From Gammaproteobacteria bacterium (lineage in GTDB: Bacteria > Pseudomonadota > Gammaproteobacteria > Steroidobacterales > Foliamicaceae), in assembly GCA_011523505.1 (NCBI GenBank), contig WTGP01000018.1, positions 1 to 59,676 of the forward strand: a DNA stretch of 59,676 bases, written 5' to 3'. Numbering within the stretch: the stretch's first letter is position 1; each line of letters opens with the position of its first letter. Below the pieces are notes generated by a model, which was not told the origin of the DNA, did no database searches, and saw only the letters and a program-made list of their open reading frames with translations. Made by a program: the position numbers and the translations under genes. Below, piece by piece: positions 8,137 through 16,769 of this stretch.

Positions 8137-8826
8137 TCATCCAGAACTGGTCGACCCGAATTCAAGGAAAAACCTGCATAAGGCTGCCCTTGTAACCGAA
8201 CAGACCTGATATTGCCGTTGAAGGTCCGCCAACTCTTCCTCAAGTTTCGCCTTTGATCCATTCATGAGAGACAGCGGGAAGGGAGCATTGATTTCTGCTT
8301 GAATCTCGGCTCCCCGCAGCGCGATCTTGGCGCAAGCAGGATGTTTCATCATGTTAGCCGCTGCATCTTTGACCAAACTGGAAGCGCCACCAAATACGCC
8401 GGCAGTGTCCAAGTCGTCCTCTGCTTTTCTCAGTCTTTCGAGAAGCCCTACGGTATCTTCCACATCCGCACGCAGGGCATAGAGGTTTATGCAGGAAGGA
8501 TCTTGTTTGTTTCCGTACATGCTCATTTCGCCGGTACCTCTATTGCCCCGGTAGGCGATAGCGGTGGTCAGAAATACTTCGCGGACATCGGTAATCGACC
8601 CTATGAACATTCCGCAGTTGAGGTCGTAATACAGGTCAAGCTGCTGGGCCTCCTCTTGCGCTAAGGCTTGCGGCAAGAGAGCAAAGGCGTTGTTGCTGTG
8701 CGGTTTTTTTATCGCCCAGTCCATCCACATCAACACTCCCGCCACTAGTGCCACGAGAATCAGGCTGGCGGTACTTCTCCCACGCTGCCAATGGGGTCTT
8801 TGCGTTGTCACGTCTTGGTCGTGCAC
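8137..8826 (-). CDS. Membrane-anchored protein of unknown function
   Basis: About 229 residues if started at GTG 8826 (GTG 8811 is an alternative; neither has a good Shine-Dalgarno). A single transmembrane helix near residues 15-32 (S-L-I-L-V-A-L-V-A-G-V-L-M-W) is followed by an exported domain with several cysteines (C-G-M, D-P-S-C-I-N, H-P-A-C-A-K, Y-Q-V-C) and a heptad-like helix ending E-E-E-L-A-D-L-Q-R-Q-Y. No family recognised. The open frame continues upstream to 9015 but there overlaps the divergent gene and looks non-coding. Probably co-transcribed with the lipoprotein downstream. Confidence 0.5.
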   Translation of the reverse strand: MHDQDVTTQRPHWQRGRSTASLILVALVAGVLMWMDWAIKKPHSNNAFALLPQALAQEEAQQLDLYYDLNCGMFIGSITDVREVFLTTAIAYRGNRGTGEMSMYGNKQDPSCINLYALRADVEDTVGLLERLRKAEDDLDTAGVFGGASSLVKDAAANMMKHPACAKIALRGAEIQAEINAPFPLSLMNGSKAKLEEELADLQRQYQVCSVTRAALCRFFLEFGSTSSG

Positions 8827-8989
8827 TCGAAACTGTTGCAACTGAACTGAGGCAAAAATATCACACGAGGCTGTGGGGTGTAACTCGATGACAAAGCGGC
8901 ATTGCATCAAAGCCGGCCTAATCTTGTGTGCGTTGCCGCCTGCTGTGACTTGGGGCCCGGGAGACGCTGCAAGGCCAGCTACACTAGGT

Positions 8990-9024
8990 GCCGGCTGGCC
9001 ACAGGGGGAGAACATGCCTGTCGG
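8990..9024 (+). repeat. 35-bp leader/start repeat, copy 1
   Basis: Covers the ribosome-binding site (GGGGGAG at 9004-9010) and the first codons (M-P-V-G) of the NTF2-like gene. It matches 16735-16769 at 33 of 35 positions, where it serves an unrelated antiporter gene. Sharing a leader between unrelated genes suggests a mobile or gene-converted expression signal. A TACACT -10-like box lies just upstream at 8980-8985. Confidence 0.6.
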
Positions 9025-9562
9025 CGACCTGCAGCAGGAAATGGAAGCGTTCTTTGCGGAATATGAAGGGCGGTGGAACGATCAGGATGACTTTTCATCG
9101 CTCATTGAAATGTGGGATACGGATCAGCCTCCCTATTACCGGGCGATGGAAAAGCCGGACGTTTTCACGACATGGGAAGAACTGAAAGGATACTGGTCGC
9201 CCGAGCGAAAGCGGGAGTTGATCGTTGCCCTCTGGTACGGCTTCAGGAACATTCGCCCCAAGATGGCCGGGGACAACGTGGCGGTCGTATTCTTCGATGC
9301 CGAATGGGACATCAAGGCGCGGACCGGTCCGGCGGCCAGCGGGACGGATCCGGGAGTCGCGGTTCTCAACCGCACGGCCGAAGGCTGGAAGATGAACACA
9401 TATATCGAAGCCTGCACCCACCCGGCGACGTACAAGAGCGTCTTCGCCGACAGGGAAGACAAGGTCCGGCCGGCGTTTCGACGGCTGATCGAGAGCATTT
9501 GCGAGTCCGACTGCCGTAATTGCCGGATCCCGTGCCGCGGCGATGCGAGGAAGTCAGCATGA
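9014..9562 (+). CDS. SnoaL/NTF2-like domain protein
   Basis: 182 residues from ATG 9014, preferred over the longer frame from 8873 because GGGGGAG precedes it and the same leader-plus-start is repeated at 16759. The size and pattern suit the NTF2-like (DUF4440/SnoaL) cone fold: an initial helix M-E-A-F-F-A-E-Y-E-G-R-W-N, a Y-W-S-P-E block, then alternating strands V-A-V-V-F-F-D-A-E-W-D and G-V-A-V-L-N-R-T-A-E-G-W-K-M. Such proteins are small isomerases, cyclases or binding proteins. It is coupled by ATGA to an SDR gene, suggesting a small-molecule pathway. Specific function unknown. Confidence 0.65.
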   Translation: MPVGDLQQEMEAFFAEYEGRWNDQDDFSSLIEMWDTDQPPYYRAMEKPDVFTTWEELKGYWSPERKRELIVALWYGFRNIRPKMAGDNVAVVFFDAEWDIKARTGPAASGTDPGVAVLNRTAEGWKMNTYIEACTHPATYKSVFADREDKVRPAFRRLIESICESDCRNCRIPCRGDARKSA

Positions 9563-10296
9563 GCAATGCACCCCGCGTGGCGCTCGTAACCGGCTGCAGC
9601 CGTTCCCGGGGGTTGGGCCTGGAAGTCTGCAGGCAACTTGCCGAGCAAGGCATAACAGTCTTCCTGACGGCGCGGGATCCGTCCAGGGCACGAGCATTGG
9701 CCGAAGAGCTTCGGGGCCGGGGCCTGGACGTTCACGATCATCAGCTCGACATATCAAGCGATGAAAGTGTCCGGGCCATTGCCCGTCTTATCGAGGAGCG
9801 CCATGGCCGGCTGGACATTCTTGTCAATAATGCGACCGGCTCCACACCCGATGCACCTCCCGTTTCGGCCGTCGATCTGGAGTCCGCGCAGCGCGTCGTT
9901 GACGTCACGCTGTTCGGAACCTGGCGGCTGATCCAGGCGACCCTTCCCCTGCTTCGCAAGAGTAATGCAGGCCGCATCGTCAACGTGTCCAGCAGCGCGG
10001 GATTGCACGGCGATCCGGTGTGGGGGCTGAACAGCAAGATACCCGTGGACCCGTCGTACGGCATTGCCAAGGCGGCGCTGAACGCACTGACGGTAAAACT
10101 CGCCACGGAACTTCGAGAGACAAGCATCAAGATCAACGCGGTCTGTCCTGGGTTTACCGCGACTTCTCCACGCCTGGCGGCCCGCGGAGGCCGTCCCGTT
10201 CCCGAAGGAGCCGAGGGAGTCGTCTGGGCCGCGACGCTGGGCGAAGACGGGCCGAGCGGCGGATTTTATCGGGATCGCGAACTTCAGGCCTGGTGA
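9559..10296 (+). CDS. Short-chain dehydrogenase/reductase (SDR)
   Basis: 245 residues starting in the ATGA overlap at 9559. Classical SDR features: nucleotide-binding T-G-x-x-x-x-R-G-L-G at residues 11-20, N-N-A (I-L-V-N-N-A-T-G), active-site serine in I-V-N-V-S-S-S-A-G, and catalytic Y-x-x-x-K in S-Y-G-I-A-K. N-A-V-C-P-G follows as usual. The chain ends F-Y-R-D-R-E, similar to carbonyl-reductase-like SDRs. It is followed 19 bp later by an MFS transporter, so oxidation or reduction of an imported or exported compound is likely. Confidence 0.9.
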   Translation: MSNAPRVALVTGCSRSRGLGLEVCRQLAEQGITVFLTARDPSRARALAEELRGRGLDVHDHQLDISSDESVRAIARLIEERHGRLDILVNNATGSTPDAPPVSAVDLESAQRVVDVTLFGTWRLIQATLPLLRKSNAGRIVNVSSSAGLHGDPVWGLNSKIPVDPSYGIAKAALNALTVKLATELRETSIKINAVCPGFTATSPRLAARGGRPVPEGAEGVVWAATLGEDGPSGGFYRDRELQAW

Positions 10297-10315
10297 CATC
10301 CGCGGAGCACTCTAG

Positions 10316-11602
10316 GTGACGACCAGCGAAGCCGGTTACGCGCGCCTTGGTCCTCTGGTCCTGGAGAAGGACGTCAGCAGGCGAAATGCGCTGACCATCC
10401 TGTTTGCCGGCTTCTGGACGATCGGCTTTGTGACGTTTCTGAACTTCATGAATCCGTACGTCTTTGCCCTGTTGGGAATTCCGGAAGAAGAACAAGGCTC
10501 ACTGGCCGGCCTGCTCGTGTCGCTGCAGGAAATCACGCAGATCGCAATCTGCGGCCTCATAGGCGCCTGGTCCGACCGCGCCGGCCGTCGTCCGATCTAT
10601 GTCGGCGCGATGGTCCTGCTTGCAGTGGGGTTTGCGGCTTACCCGCTGGCTTCAAGCGAAGCGCAGTTGGTCGGACTTCGCATCATCTATGCGATCGGGG
10701 CCACGGCTTGCACCGTGATGATGTCCACTTGCCAGGGCGAATACATCACCGACAAGTGCCGCGGCCGCTGGATAGGAGTCGTGGCGATCATCAACGCTCT
10801 GGGCGTGGTCGTAATGATTGCGGTCTTCTCGAAGCTTCCGGCATTCTTTGGGCAGGCGGGGCTGAGCGATGTCAATGCGCTGCGCGCCAGTTTCTGGGTC
10901 TGCTCGATCGCGGCTCTCCTGCTGGGGATCGTCCTTCATTTCGGCCTGCAGGCCCCCCATCGGGGAGCGACGGGTTCGACGCCGAACCTGTTCCGTCAGA
11001 CGGTGAAGGGCGTGACCCTGGTGAAACGAGAGCCCCTGCTGGGCCTGAGTTATCTGACAGCCTTCGCTTCGAAGGGCGACCTGGTGATCGTTACAACGTT
11101 TTTGTCCCTCTGGGTTACGCAGGCCGGCATCGCCGCCGGCATGTCGCCGGCCGAAGCCGTCGCGCGGGCGGGCATGATTTTCGCTTTCGTTGCAGGCTGC
11201 GGTCTGTTCTGGCCGGTCGTCGTGGGAACGATGCTCGATCGGGTTCCGCGCCTGGTCGGGATCGGAATCTCGTTTGCAATCGCAAGCGTGGGTTACGTCA
11301 GTGTGGCGCTGGTCGACGATCCGCTGGGACCGATGATGTGGGTCGCGGCTTTCCTGGTTGGGATTGGCCAGGCCAGCGCCATCGTAAGCGCCGGCGTTCT
11401 GATCGGCCAGGTGGCGCCCGAGGGCAACAAGGGCACGGTTTTCGGCACCTATGGCGTTGCCGGTTCGGCCGGCATCGTGACCCTCACCTTTGTCGGCGGC
11501 CTGTTGTTCGATGCCTACGGGGCCGGCAGCCCCTTTGTCCTGATGGGCGCCGTAAATGCGCTTGTGGTGGTTGCTATCTGGCTACTGTTCCGCCGGCATT
11601 AG
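10316..11602 (+). CDS. Major facilitator superfamily transporter
   Basis: 428 residues, start GTG 10316. Twelve hydrophobic segments are readable in two halves. Between the second and third helices is the MFS signature G-A-W-S-D-R-A-G-R-R-P-I-Y. The longer loop around residues 210-230 (H-R-G-A-T-G-S-T-P) separates the halves, and an F-G-T-Y-G-V-A-G-S-A-G motif occurs late. Substrate cannot be read. Third gene of the NTF2-like/SDR/MFS unit. Its stop overlaps by 4 bp the stop of the convergent Na/Pi gene. Confidence 0.88.
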   Translation: MTTSEAGYARLGPLVLEKDVSRRNALTILFAGFWTIGFVTFLNFMNPYVFALLGIPEEEQGSLAGLLVSLQEITQIAICGLIGAWSDRAGRRPIYVGAMVLLAVGFAAYPLASSEAQLVGLRIIYAIGATACTVMMSTCQGEYITDKCRGRWIGVVAIINALGVVVMIAVFSKLPAFFGQAGLSDVNALRASFWVCSIAALLLGIVLHFGLQAPHRGATGSTPNLFRQTVKGVTLVKREPLLGLSYLTAFASKGDLVIVTTFLSLWVTQAGIAAGMSPAEAVARAGMIFAFVAGCGLFWPVVVGTMLDRVPRLVGIGISFAIASVGYVSVALVDDPLGPMMWVAAFLVGIGQASAIVSAGVLIGQVAPEGNKGTVFGTYGVAGSAGIVTLTFVGGLLFDAYGAGSPFVLMGAVNALVVVAIWLLFRRH

Positions 11603-13176
11603 CCGGGCTTCCTGGCGAACGCCGGCTCAAGTTCGAACAGCACGCGCAACGCCTCCTCGGCCGCTTCACTCAGCCGCAGCATTTCGCCTACCGCGGGCTG
11701 CGAAAGCGGGGGGTCGGCATCGAGATACCGGGCGCGGATCCTGCGTACCCTTTGCGCGTGGTCCTCGCCGGCGCGGGCCACCAGCCGCCAGCCTGCGGCA
11801 TCCCCCTTTCCCTTGTCGAGTGCGCGGATCACTGCGTACAGCAACGCGTCGACGCCTTCCAGGACGCCGGCATGCAGCGAGCGCAATTGCGGAGCCGGAG
11901 CGCGTGCGCCGAGCAGCGTGCACAGATCCCCGAGCGCGGCTTCCAGCGCCAACAACAGCCGGTGCTGGTTGCGCAGGGCGTTGCGGGCCTCGACCTCGTG
12001 GGCGTTCCGCCGCAGAGGCAAGGCTTCAAGAAACCCCCCGATGTCGTCAATAAGGCTGCATGACGCCTCTCGGAGGGGCGCCACAAGCCGGCCTTCGCGC
12101 ACGGCGTCGAAATAGACCGCGAAGTTCTGCACGACCCGCGCGTGCTCCCGGCGCACCCGCGCGAGTGGGTCCTCGCCCGCACCGGTGTCCTGGATAAAGC
12201 GTGGCCGGGCAAGGGCATCGGACAGGGAACTGGGCCACCGGCGCTTCAGTGCCGCAGCACACAGGTCGATGGAACCGAGCAGCAGCGGTAGCGCGAGCAG
12301 GCTGATCAGGATGTAGAAGATCGCCAGATTGATCTCCTCTGCGAAGGGCAGACGCTCGAGCAGCGCCATCGCCAGGGGCACCCCCAAGTGGAGTTCCACG
12401 TAGAGCAGAGGCACGAGCACGGCGCTGGTCAGGATGTCGTAGAGGACCATGTACATCGCGATCCGCCGGGCACGCCCTGAAATACCGCTGGACAGCAGAT
12501 AAAGCAGGGCGCCCGAGCCGATACCTGCCCCGTAGAAGACCATGAGGGTCTGCTCGACCGTCAGCGCTCCGGCACCCAGAAGGCCGATGCCGAGGATGCA
12601 GATCGCATTGGGCGACTGGATTACGAACGTCAGCATCGCAGCGACCACGAACGCCAGCTCCATCGAGCGCCCGGTGTACTCCAGTATCGCCTGGAACCAG
12701 GCCTGCGCCGCGATAGGCGCGGCGTAGTCCTGGAGCAAAGTCAGCCCGAACAGCAGCAGGCTGCCGCCGAACAACGACGCTGCCAGCGTCCGGTGCTTCG
12801 TCAACGTCTCGCTCGCCGCGGCAATGCCGAAGATGCCGACGAGGACGAGAGCCAGCACCTTTACGTCCAGGGTCACTATCAGCACCAGCAGCGAGGAGCC
12901 GATGCAGCCGCCCAGGATCACCGCGAGCGCGCCCGCCGTGGAGATCATTCCGGCCCGAAGCACCCCCACCGTGATGAAGGTGAGCGCGGTCATGTTCTGA
13001 GTGACGCCTCCCGCGACGCACCCACACAGAAGCGCGGAATACCGGTTGCCCGTCCACCGGTTGACCGCCCGGCGCAGACGGTAGTCCGCCAGGGTCTTCA
13101 GATTCGCCGTGAGGAGCCACATCCCGGCGATGAAGAGTCCAAGGCCCCCGACCAGTCCGGCCAAAGAATCGCTCAT
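11599..13176 (-). CDS. Na+/phosphate cotransporter family protein with PhoU-like C-terminus
   Basis: 525 residues. The N-terminal half carries the Na_Pi cotransporter repeat: G-L-G-L-F-I-A-G-M-W-L-L at residues 10-21, G-x-x-x-T-x-x-x-T-A-L-T-F-I-T-V around residues 55-70, and an inverted repeat of this near 190 with Q-S-P-N-A-I-C-I. The usual Q-S-S-S motif appears as T-Q-N-M-T and Q-S-P-N, a variant that may mean a different ion. The last ~190 residues are charged helices of the PhoU type. Two palindromes in the upstream gap are possible operators. Role: sodium-coupled uptake of phosphate or a related anion, inferred. Confidence 0.85.
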   Translation of the reverse strand: MSDSLAGLVGGLGLFIAGMWLLTANLKTLADYRLRRAVNRWTGNRYSALLCGCVAGGVTQNMTALTFITVGVLRAGMISTAGALAVILGGCIGSSLLVLIVTLDVKVLALVLVGIFGIAAASETLTKHRTLAASLFGGSLLLFGLTLLQDYAAPIAAQAWFQAILEYTGRSMELAFVVAAMLTFVIQSPNAICILGIGLLGAGALTVEQTLMVFYGAGIGSGALLYLLSSGISGRARRIAMYMVLYDILTSAVLVPLLYVELHLGVPLAMALLERLPFAEEINLAIFYILISLLALPLLLGSIDLCAAALKRRWPSSLSDALARPRFIQDTGAGEDPLARVRREHARVVQNFAVYFDAVREGRLVAPLREASCSLIDDIGGFLEALPLRRNAHEVEARNALRNQHRLLLALEAALGDLCTLLGARAPAPQLRSLHAGVLEGVDALLYAVIRALDKGKGDAAGWRLVARAGEDHAQRVRRIRARYLDADPPLSQPAVGEMLRLSEAAEEALRVLFELEPAFARKPG

Positions 13177-13236
13177 GGGAGCGCCTTAGTGTGTCGACGC
13201 CCGAACCTGAAGTGCACCGTGCGAGCAATCCATATC

Positions 13237-13296
13237 TACCCCGATATGGGATAGTAGTTCGGCTGCGCGACGAGGAATATCCCCAATATTGGGGAT
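13237..13296. promoter_or_regulatory. Two palindromes between the Na/Pi gene and zur
   Basis: A perfect 18-bp palindrome, ATCCCCAATATTGGGGAT, lies at 13279-13296. A related imperfect one, CTAcCCCgatatGGGaTAG, lies at 13237-13255. Both have C-run, AT centre, G-run architecture. They sit 60-120 bp upstream of the Na/Pi start. There is no U-run on either side, so operator sites are likelier than terminators. Confidence 0.5.
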
Positions 13297-13312
13297 TAGA
13301 TGTAAAGTCCGC

Positions 13313-13789
13313 TCAGTCCTGCTCTTCGACGGCGCAGGCGCCGCACAATCCCTTCACCTCAACCACAGCGTTGTCCGGCCGGAATCCGCGCTCGTCCGCG
13401 ATCCGGGACAGCAACGCCTCCAGTCCCGTCGATTCCACCTCGTCCACATTACCGCACGAGGAACAGAGCAGAAACTGGCTCTCGTGGGCCTGGTCGGGGT
13501 GATCGCATGGCAGGTAGGTCTGGGTGGATTGCAGCCGGTGGACGAGGCCGGTCCGGATCAGGAAGTCCAGGTGCCGATAGACGGTCAGCGGTGCGATCTT
13601 GCGTTCCTGCCGCTTCTCCAGCAGCCCGATGAGTTCATAGGCTGAAACCGCCCGGCGCCGGGCCAGCATTTCCGCATAAACGGCCAATCGGGCCGGGGTC
13701 AGCCGCTCGCCCTTCTCCGCGCAGCGCCCTTCGGCAAGCTTTCGCCATTTCGCCGCAAGCGGCGCCGTTCTCGCCAACTGTCTAGCCAT
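13313..13789 (-). CDS. zur: Zinc uptake regulator Zur (Fur family)
   Basis: 158 residues from ATG 13789. The layout follows Zur closely: R-L-T-P-A-R-L-A-V-Y winged-helix start, S-A-Y-E-L-I-G-L-L, the T-V-Y-R-H-L-D-F-L recognition helix, G-L-V-H-R-L-Q-S-T, C-x-x-x...H-E-S-Q-F-L-L-C-S-S-C-G, and the closing G-L-C-G-A-C-A. Two C-x-x-C pairs form the structural zinc site. Role: with Zn2+ bound, it represses zinc-acquisition genes. It overlaps merC by 8 bp. A Zur-box-like palindrome lies just upstream of merC, consistent with self-control and control of the divergent TonB receptor. Confidence 0.9.
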   Translation of the reverse strand: MARQLARTAPLAAKWRKLAEGRCAEKGERLTPARLAVYAEMLARRRAVSAYELIGLLEKRQERKIAPLTVYRHLDFLIRTGLVHRLQSTQTYLPCDHPDQAHESQFLLCSSCGNVDEVESTGLEALLSRIADERGFRPDNAVVEVKGLCGACAVEEQD

Positions 13790-14189
13790 TTCCGCATTGT
13801 CGCACACAGTTCCAAAGATGCGCCAAACCCAGGAGCGATCCGCCAACGATGGTGATCGGTTCCTCGTACGACGACACCGCCTCCATGAACGCGGCCAGCA
13901 GCAGCAACCCGAGGCCGACCGATGCCGCACCCACGAACAGCCTGTTGCCGTGCACCTGCAGTGACTTCCAGATCACCCGGAGGCTCACGGGAACGGCGGC
14001 GACGACCAGTAGCCGATGCACAAGCTCGCTCTCCGCAGCCTGGGCGGCCAGCGGCATCAGCGCTGCGAGCACAGGCAGGGCGATACAGTGGAGCACGCAC
14101 AGCGTCGAGAGCCCAACCGCGCACAGATCCAGGCGCGCTGACGGGTCCCACCGGACCCTCTTGATGTCAAACGGATTCATGGGAAGCAT
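13782..14189 (-). CDS. MerC-domain membrane protein
   Basis: 135 residues (ATG 14189; ATG 14180 also possible). Four transmembrane helices, with the MerC-type pair L-C-V-L-H-C-I-A-L-P in the first helix and a late C-V-R-Q-C. MerC proteins were first known from mercury uptake, but chromosomal copies beside zur are common and are thought to act in metal handling; that role is inferred. Co-transcribed with zur (8-bp overlap). A palindrome at 14202-14219 covers its expected promoter. Confidence 0.85.
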   Translation of the reverse strand: MLPMNPFDIKRVRWDPSARLDLCAVGLSTLCVLHCIALPVLAALMPLAAQAAESELVHRLLVVAAVPVSLRVIWKSLQVHGNRLFVGAASVGLGLLLLAAFMEAVSSYEEPITIVGGSLLGLAHLWNCVRQCGNG

Positions 14190-14201
14190 TTTGCCATGAA
14201 C

Positions 14202-14219
14202 GATACGTTATATTGTATC
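14202..14219. promoter_or_regulatory. Zur-box-like palindrome between merC-zur and the TonB receptor
   Basis: GATAC-gt-TATA-tt-GTATC is symmetric at 14 of 18 positions and contains the GTTATA core of known proteobacterial Zur boxes. It starts 13 bp upstream of merC and 151 bp upstream of the receptor start. Regulation of both directions is an inference. Confidence 0.5.
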
Positions 14220-14369
14220 CTTCGTTGACCGCGACCGGACCTGGCGCCGCAGCCGGGACGCACGGTCGAAGCGGGGCTGCGCATTCTCTTCTAGCTGGGC
14301 GTCGTATACTCGGCAGCGTGCTTGATCGGCGCCGGGAAGGCCTCCTGGCGCCAGGCTGTGGGGGGTAAG

Positions 14370-16688
14370 TTGACGACAAACCGGTTCTTCGTCGCAGCCG
14401 GCCTGGTTGTGCTGGCGTTGCCGCCAGCCGTGATCGGACAGGACGCGGATCAACCCGTCCTGGAAGAGATTCTCGTTACGGCGACCAAGCGCGAGGCGTC
14501 GATTCAGGACGTTCCCATCGCCGTATCGGCGTACACCGGAGAAGAGCTCGCAGGCAGGGGCGTGACGGACCTGTACGGGCTGCAGGAGGTGTCGCCTTCG
14601 ATCGCGGTCTACAACTCGAACAGCACGTCCAACGGGGGCACGCTGCGCATTCGCGGCGTGGGCACGACGGGGAACAACCCGGGCCTGGAGGCCGCGGTAG
14701 GCACGTTCATCGACGGCATCTATCGCTCGCGCGCGGGGCTCGCCTTCGACGACCTCGTGGACATCGACCGCGTGGAGGTCCTGCGCGGACCGCAGGGCAC
14801 GCTGTTCGGCAAGAACACGATCGCCGGCGCCGTGAACATCATCACGCGCAAGCCGGCATTCGAGAACAGCGCCGACGTAACGCTGGGGCTCGGCAACCTG
14901 AATTCCCGGGAGGCGGCCTTCGTCGGCAACGCCGTACTGGCGGACGAGGTCCTGGCAGGACGCCTGAGCCTTGCCTACCGCGAACGCGACGGCGGTTATC
15001 GCGACATCGATTCCGACGATACCTACGACCATCGCAACCGCCGCTACGTCAGGGGCCAACTCCTGTGGACACCGAACGACACACTGGAGATACGCGTCAT
15101 CGGCGACTACACCCGCAAGGACGAGTCGTGCTGTCCGGCGTCATTCTGGATCCCGGGCCCCACCAGCGCGATCATCGCCGCTCTCGGCGGAGACATCACT
15201 CCACTCGAACCTGAGGGGGACGCCCGCGTGGGCGTGAACTACCCGCCCTTCGAGGACGTAACGAACCGCGGGCTGTCGCTGGACGTGTCATGGGAGCCCA
15301 CAGCCGGCATGACCTTCCGGTCGATCACGGCCTACCTGGATTTTCAAATCTCGCGAGGCCAAGACATCGACTTCACGAACGCCGACATCCTGCATCCCCA
15401 GGACACTGAAGAAGAGTTCGAGAACTGGTCCCAGGAGTTTCAGCTATTCGGGGAAACGGACGCGTTTTCCTGGCTGGCCGGCGCCTATATCTACACGGAG
15501 GACATGGAGTCCACCGAGCAGATCGTCCTGTCCCATCAAGGCGGCGCCTATGTGGGCGCGCTGTTCGGCAACCCGGCCATCGCTCCGCTGTTCATCGGCG
15601 ACCCGGCAGGCAGGGGCGTTCCCGGTCAGGGCTTCGACGCGCTGTATTTCTCCGAGGCGGAAGGGTGGTCGCTGTTCACGCACAATACCTGGCACGCGAG
15701 CGAGGCGCTGGACCTGACCCTGGGCCTGCGGTATTCGACCGAAGAGAAGGACGCCGGCGCCATCGTCAACGGCGCCCCATTCGGGGAGTTCGTCAACGAC
15801 CCCTTCTGCACGGCGTTCGGGAGCATTTCGACCTTCTTTTCGCTCTGCGACAACCTGAGCTACAACAACCGGGCGGACGAGAGCAAGGTCACCGGCACGC
15901 TGAAGGCGTCCCGGCGGTTCGGCGACCACGTCAACGGCTATGCCGGTTTCAGCCGGGGCTACAAGGCCGGGGGCTTCAATCTCAACCAGGAGGCCGTGGG
16001 ATTCCGCGATGCGAACGGCAACTTCGTCGACCAGAGCCGGTTCGGACCGGAAACCTCGGACTCCTGGGAACTGGGCATGAAAGCACGGTTGATTGACGGC
16101 AGGCTGACCGTCAACGGCGCCCTGTTCCACACCACCTTCGAGGGCTTTCAGCTCAATACCTATACCGGACTCGGCTTTACCGTCGGCAACGTCCGGGAGG
16201 CGGTAAGCAAGGGCGTGGAACTGGAGTCCTCCCTCGCACTCGGCGGCGGGCTGCTCCTTACCGCAGGCGCCACCTACGCCGACGCGCGTTACGGCGACGA
16301 CCTGGTCCCCGCCAACGGCCACCTTGAAGGCAGGCGGCTGACGCAATCGCCGCTGTGGCAGGGCAGCGCGTCGCTGTTCGTCGATCGGGAGATACCCGGG
16401 ACCAACTGGCGCTGGTGGTCCAATCTGAACTGGTCGCACGTCGGCCAAGTCAATACCGGCTCCGATCTCGATCCGGAGAAGGTGCGCGGCGCGTTCAACC
16501 TGTACAACGCCAACCTGGGAGTCGGGACCGCGGACGGACGCTACGAGTTGATCCTCTGGGGCAGAAACCTGGCCGACAAGCGGACGAACGCGCTGGTGTT
16601 CGACTCCGTGTTTCAGCCCGGAAGCTGGCACACCTGGGTGAATGCGCCCCGGTCGTTCGGATTGACGCTGAAGGCCCGACTCCGCTAG
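14370..16688 (+). CDS. TonB-dependent outer-membrane receptor
   Basis: 772 residues from TTG 14370, chosen because it follows a GGGGGG stretch and gives a compact signal peptide ending near A-V-I-G-Q. The TonB box is E-E-I-L-V-T-A-T-K. The plug domain follows with R-I-R-G-V-G-T-T-G and [24 protein letters not shown]. The beta-barrel ends with an aromatic-rich strand and terminal R. A TATACT -10-like box is at 14305-14310. The plug type is common among receptors for siderophores or unknown substrates. The Zur neighbourhood suggests zinc or a zincophore, which the sequence alone does not prove. Confidence 0.92.
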   Translation: MTTNRFFVAAGLVVLALPPAVIGQDADQPVLEEILVTATKREASIQDVPIAVSAYTGEELAGRGVTDLYGLQEVSPSIAVYNSNSTSNGGTLRIRGVGTTGNNPGLEAAVGTFIDGIYRSRAGLAFDDLVDIDRVEVLRGPQGTLFGKNTIAGAVNIITRKPAFENSADVTLGLGNLNSREAAFVGNAVLADEVLAGRLSLAYRERDGGYRDIDSDDTYDHRNRRYVRGQLLWTPNDTLEIRVIGDYTRKDESCCPASFWIPGPTSAIIAALGGDITPLEPEGDARVGVNYPPFEDVTNRGLSLDVSWEPTAGMTFRSITAYLDFQISRGQDIDFTNADILHPQDTEEEFENWSQEFQLFGETDAFSWLAGAYIYTEDMESTEQIVLSHQGGAYVGALFGNPAIAPLFIGDPAGRGVPGQGFDALYFSEAEGWSLFTHNTWHASEALDLTLGLRYSTEEKDAGAIVNGAPFGEFVNDPFCTAFGSISTFFSLCDNLSYNNRADESKVTGTLKASRRFGDHVNGYAGFSRGYKAGGFNLNQEAVGFRDANGNFVDQSRFGPETSDSWELGMKARLIDGRLTVNGALFHTTFEGFQLNTYTGLGFTVGNVREAVSKGVELESSLALGGGLLLTAGATYADARYGDDLVPANGHLEGRRLTQSPLWQGSASLFVDREIPGTNWRWWSNLNWSHVGQVNTGSDLDPEKVRGAFNLYNANLGVGTADGRYELILWGRNLADKRTNALVFDSVFQPGSWHTWVNAPRSFGLTLKARLR

Positions 16689-16734
16689 GCCCCCAACTCG
16701 ACAGCGATTCCGGCTAGTATTCGCTCTGCCGCTC

Positions 16735-16769
16735 GCCGGCTGGCCACGGGGGGAGAAAATGCCTGTCGG
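16735..16769 (+). repeat. 35-bp leader/start repeat, copy 2
   Basis: Same element as 8990-9024 with two substitutions. Here it provides the GGGGGGAG ribosome-binding site and the M-P-V-G start of the NhaC-family gene. A TAGTAT -10-like box lies upstream at 16715-16720. Confidence 0.6.

Noticed and set aside
10708..12063. 451-codon plus-strand ORF across the MFS and Na/Pi 3' ends
   Set aside because: Out of frame with the MFS gene and antisense to the Na/Pi gene; Arg/Gly-rich nonsense composition.
13279..13296. Rho-independent terminator of zur
   Set aside because: Perfect palindrome but no T-run on the minus strand after it; the AT centre and second copy suit an operator better.
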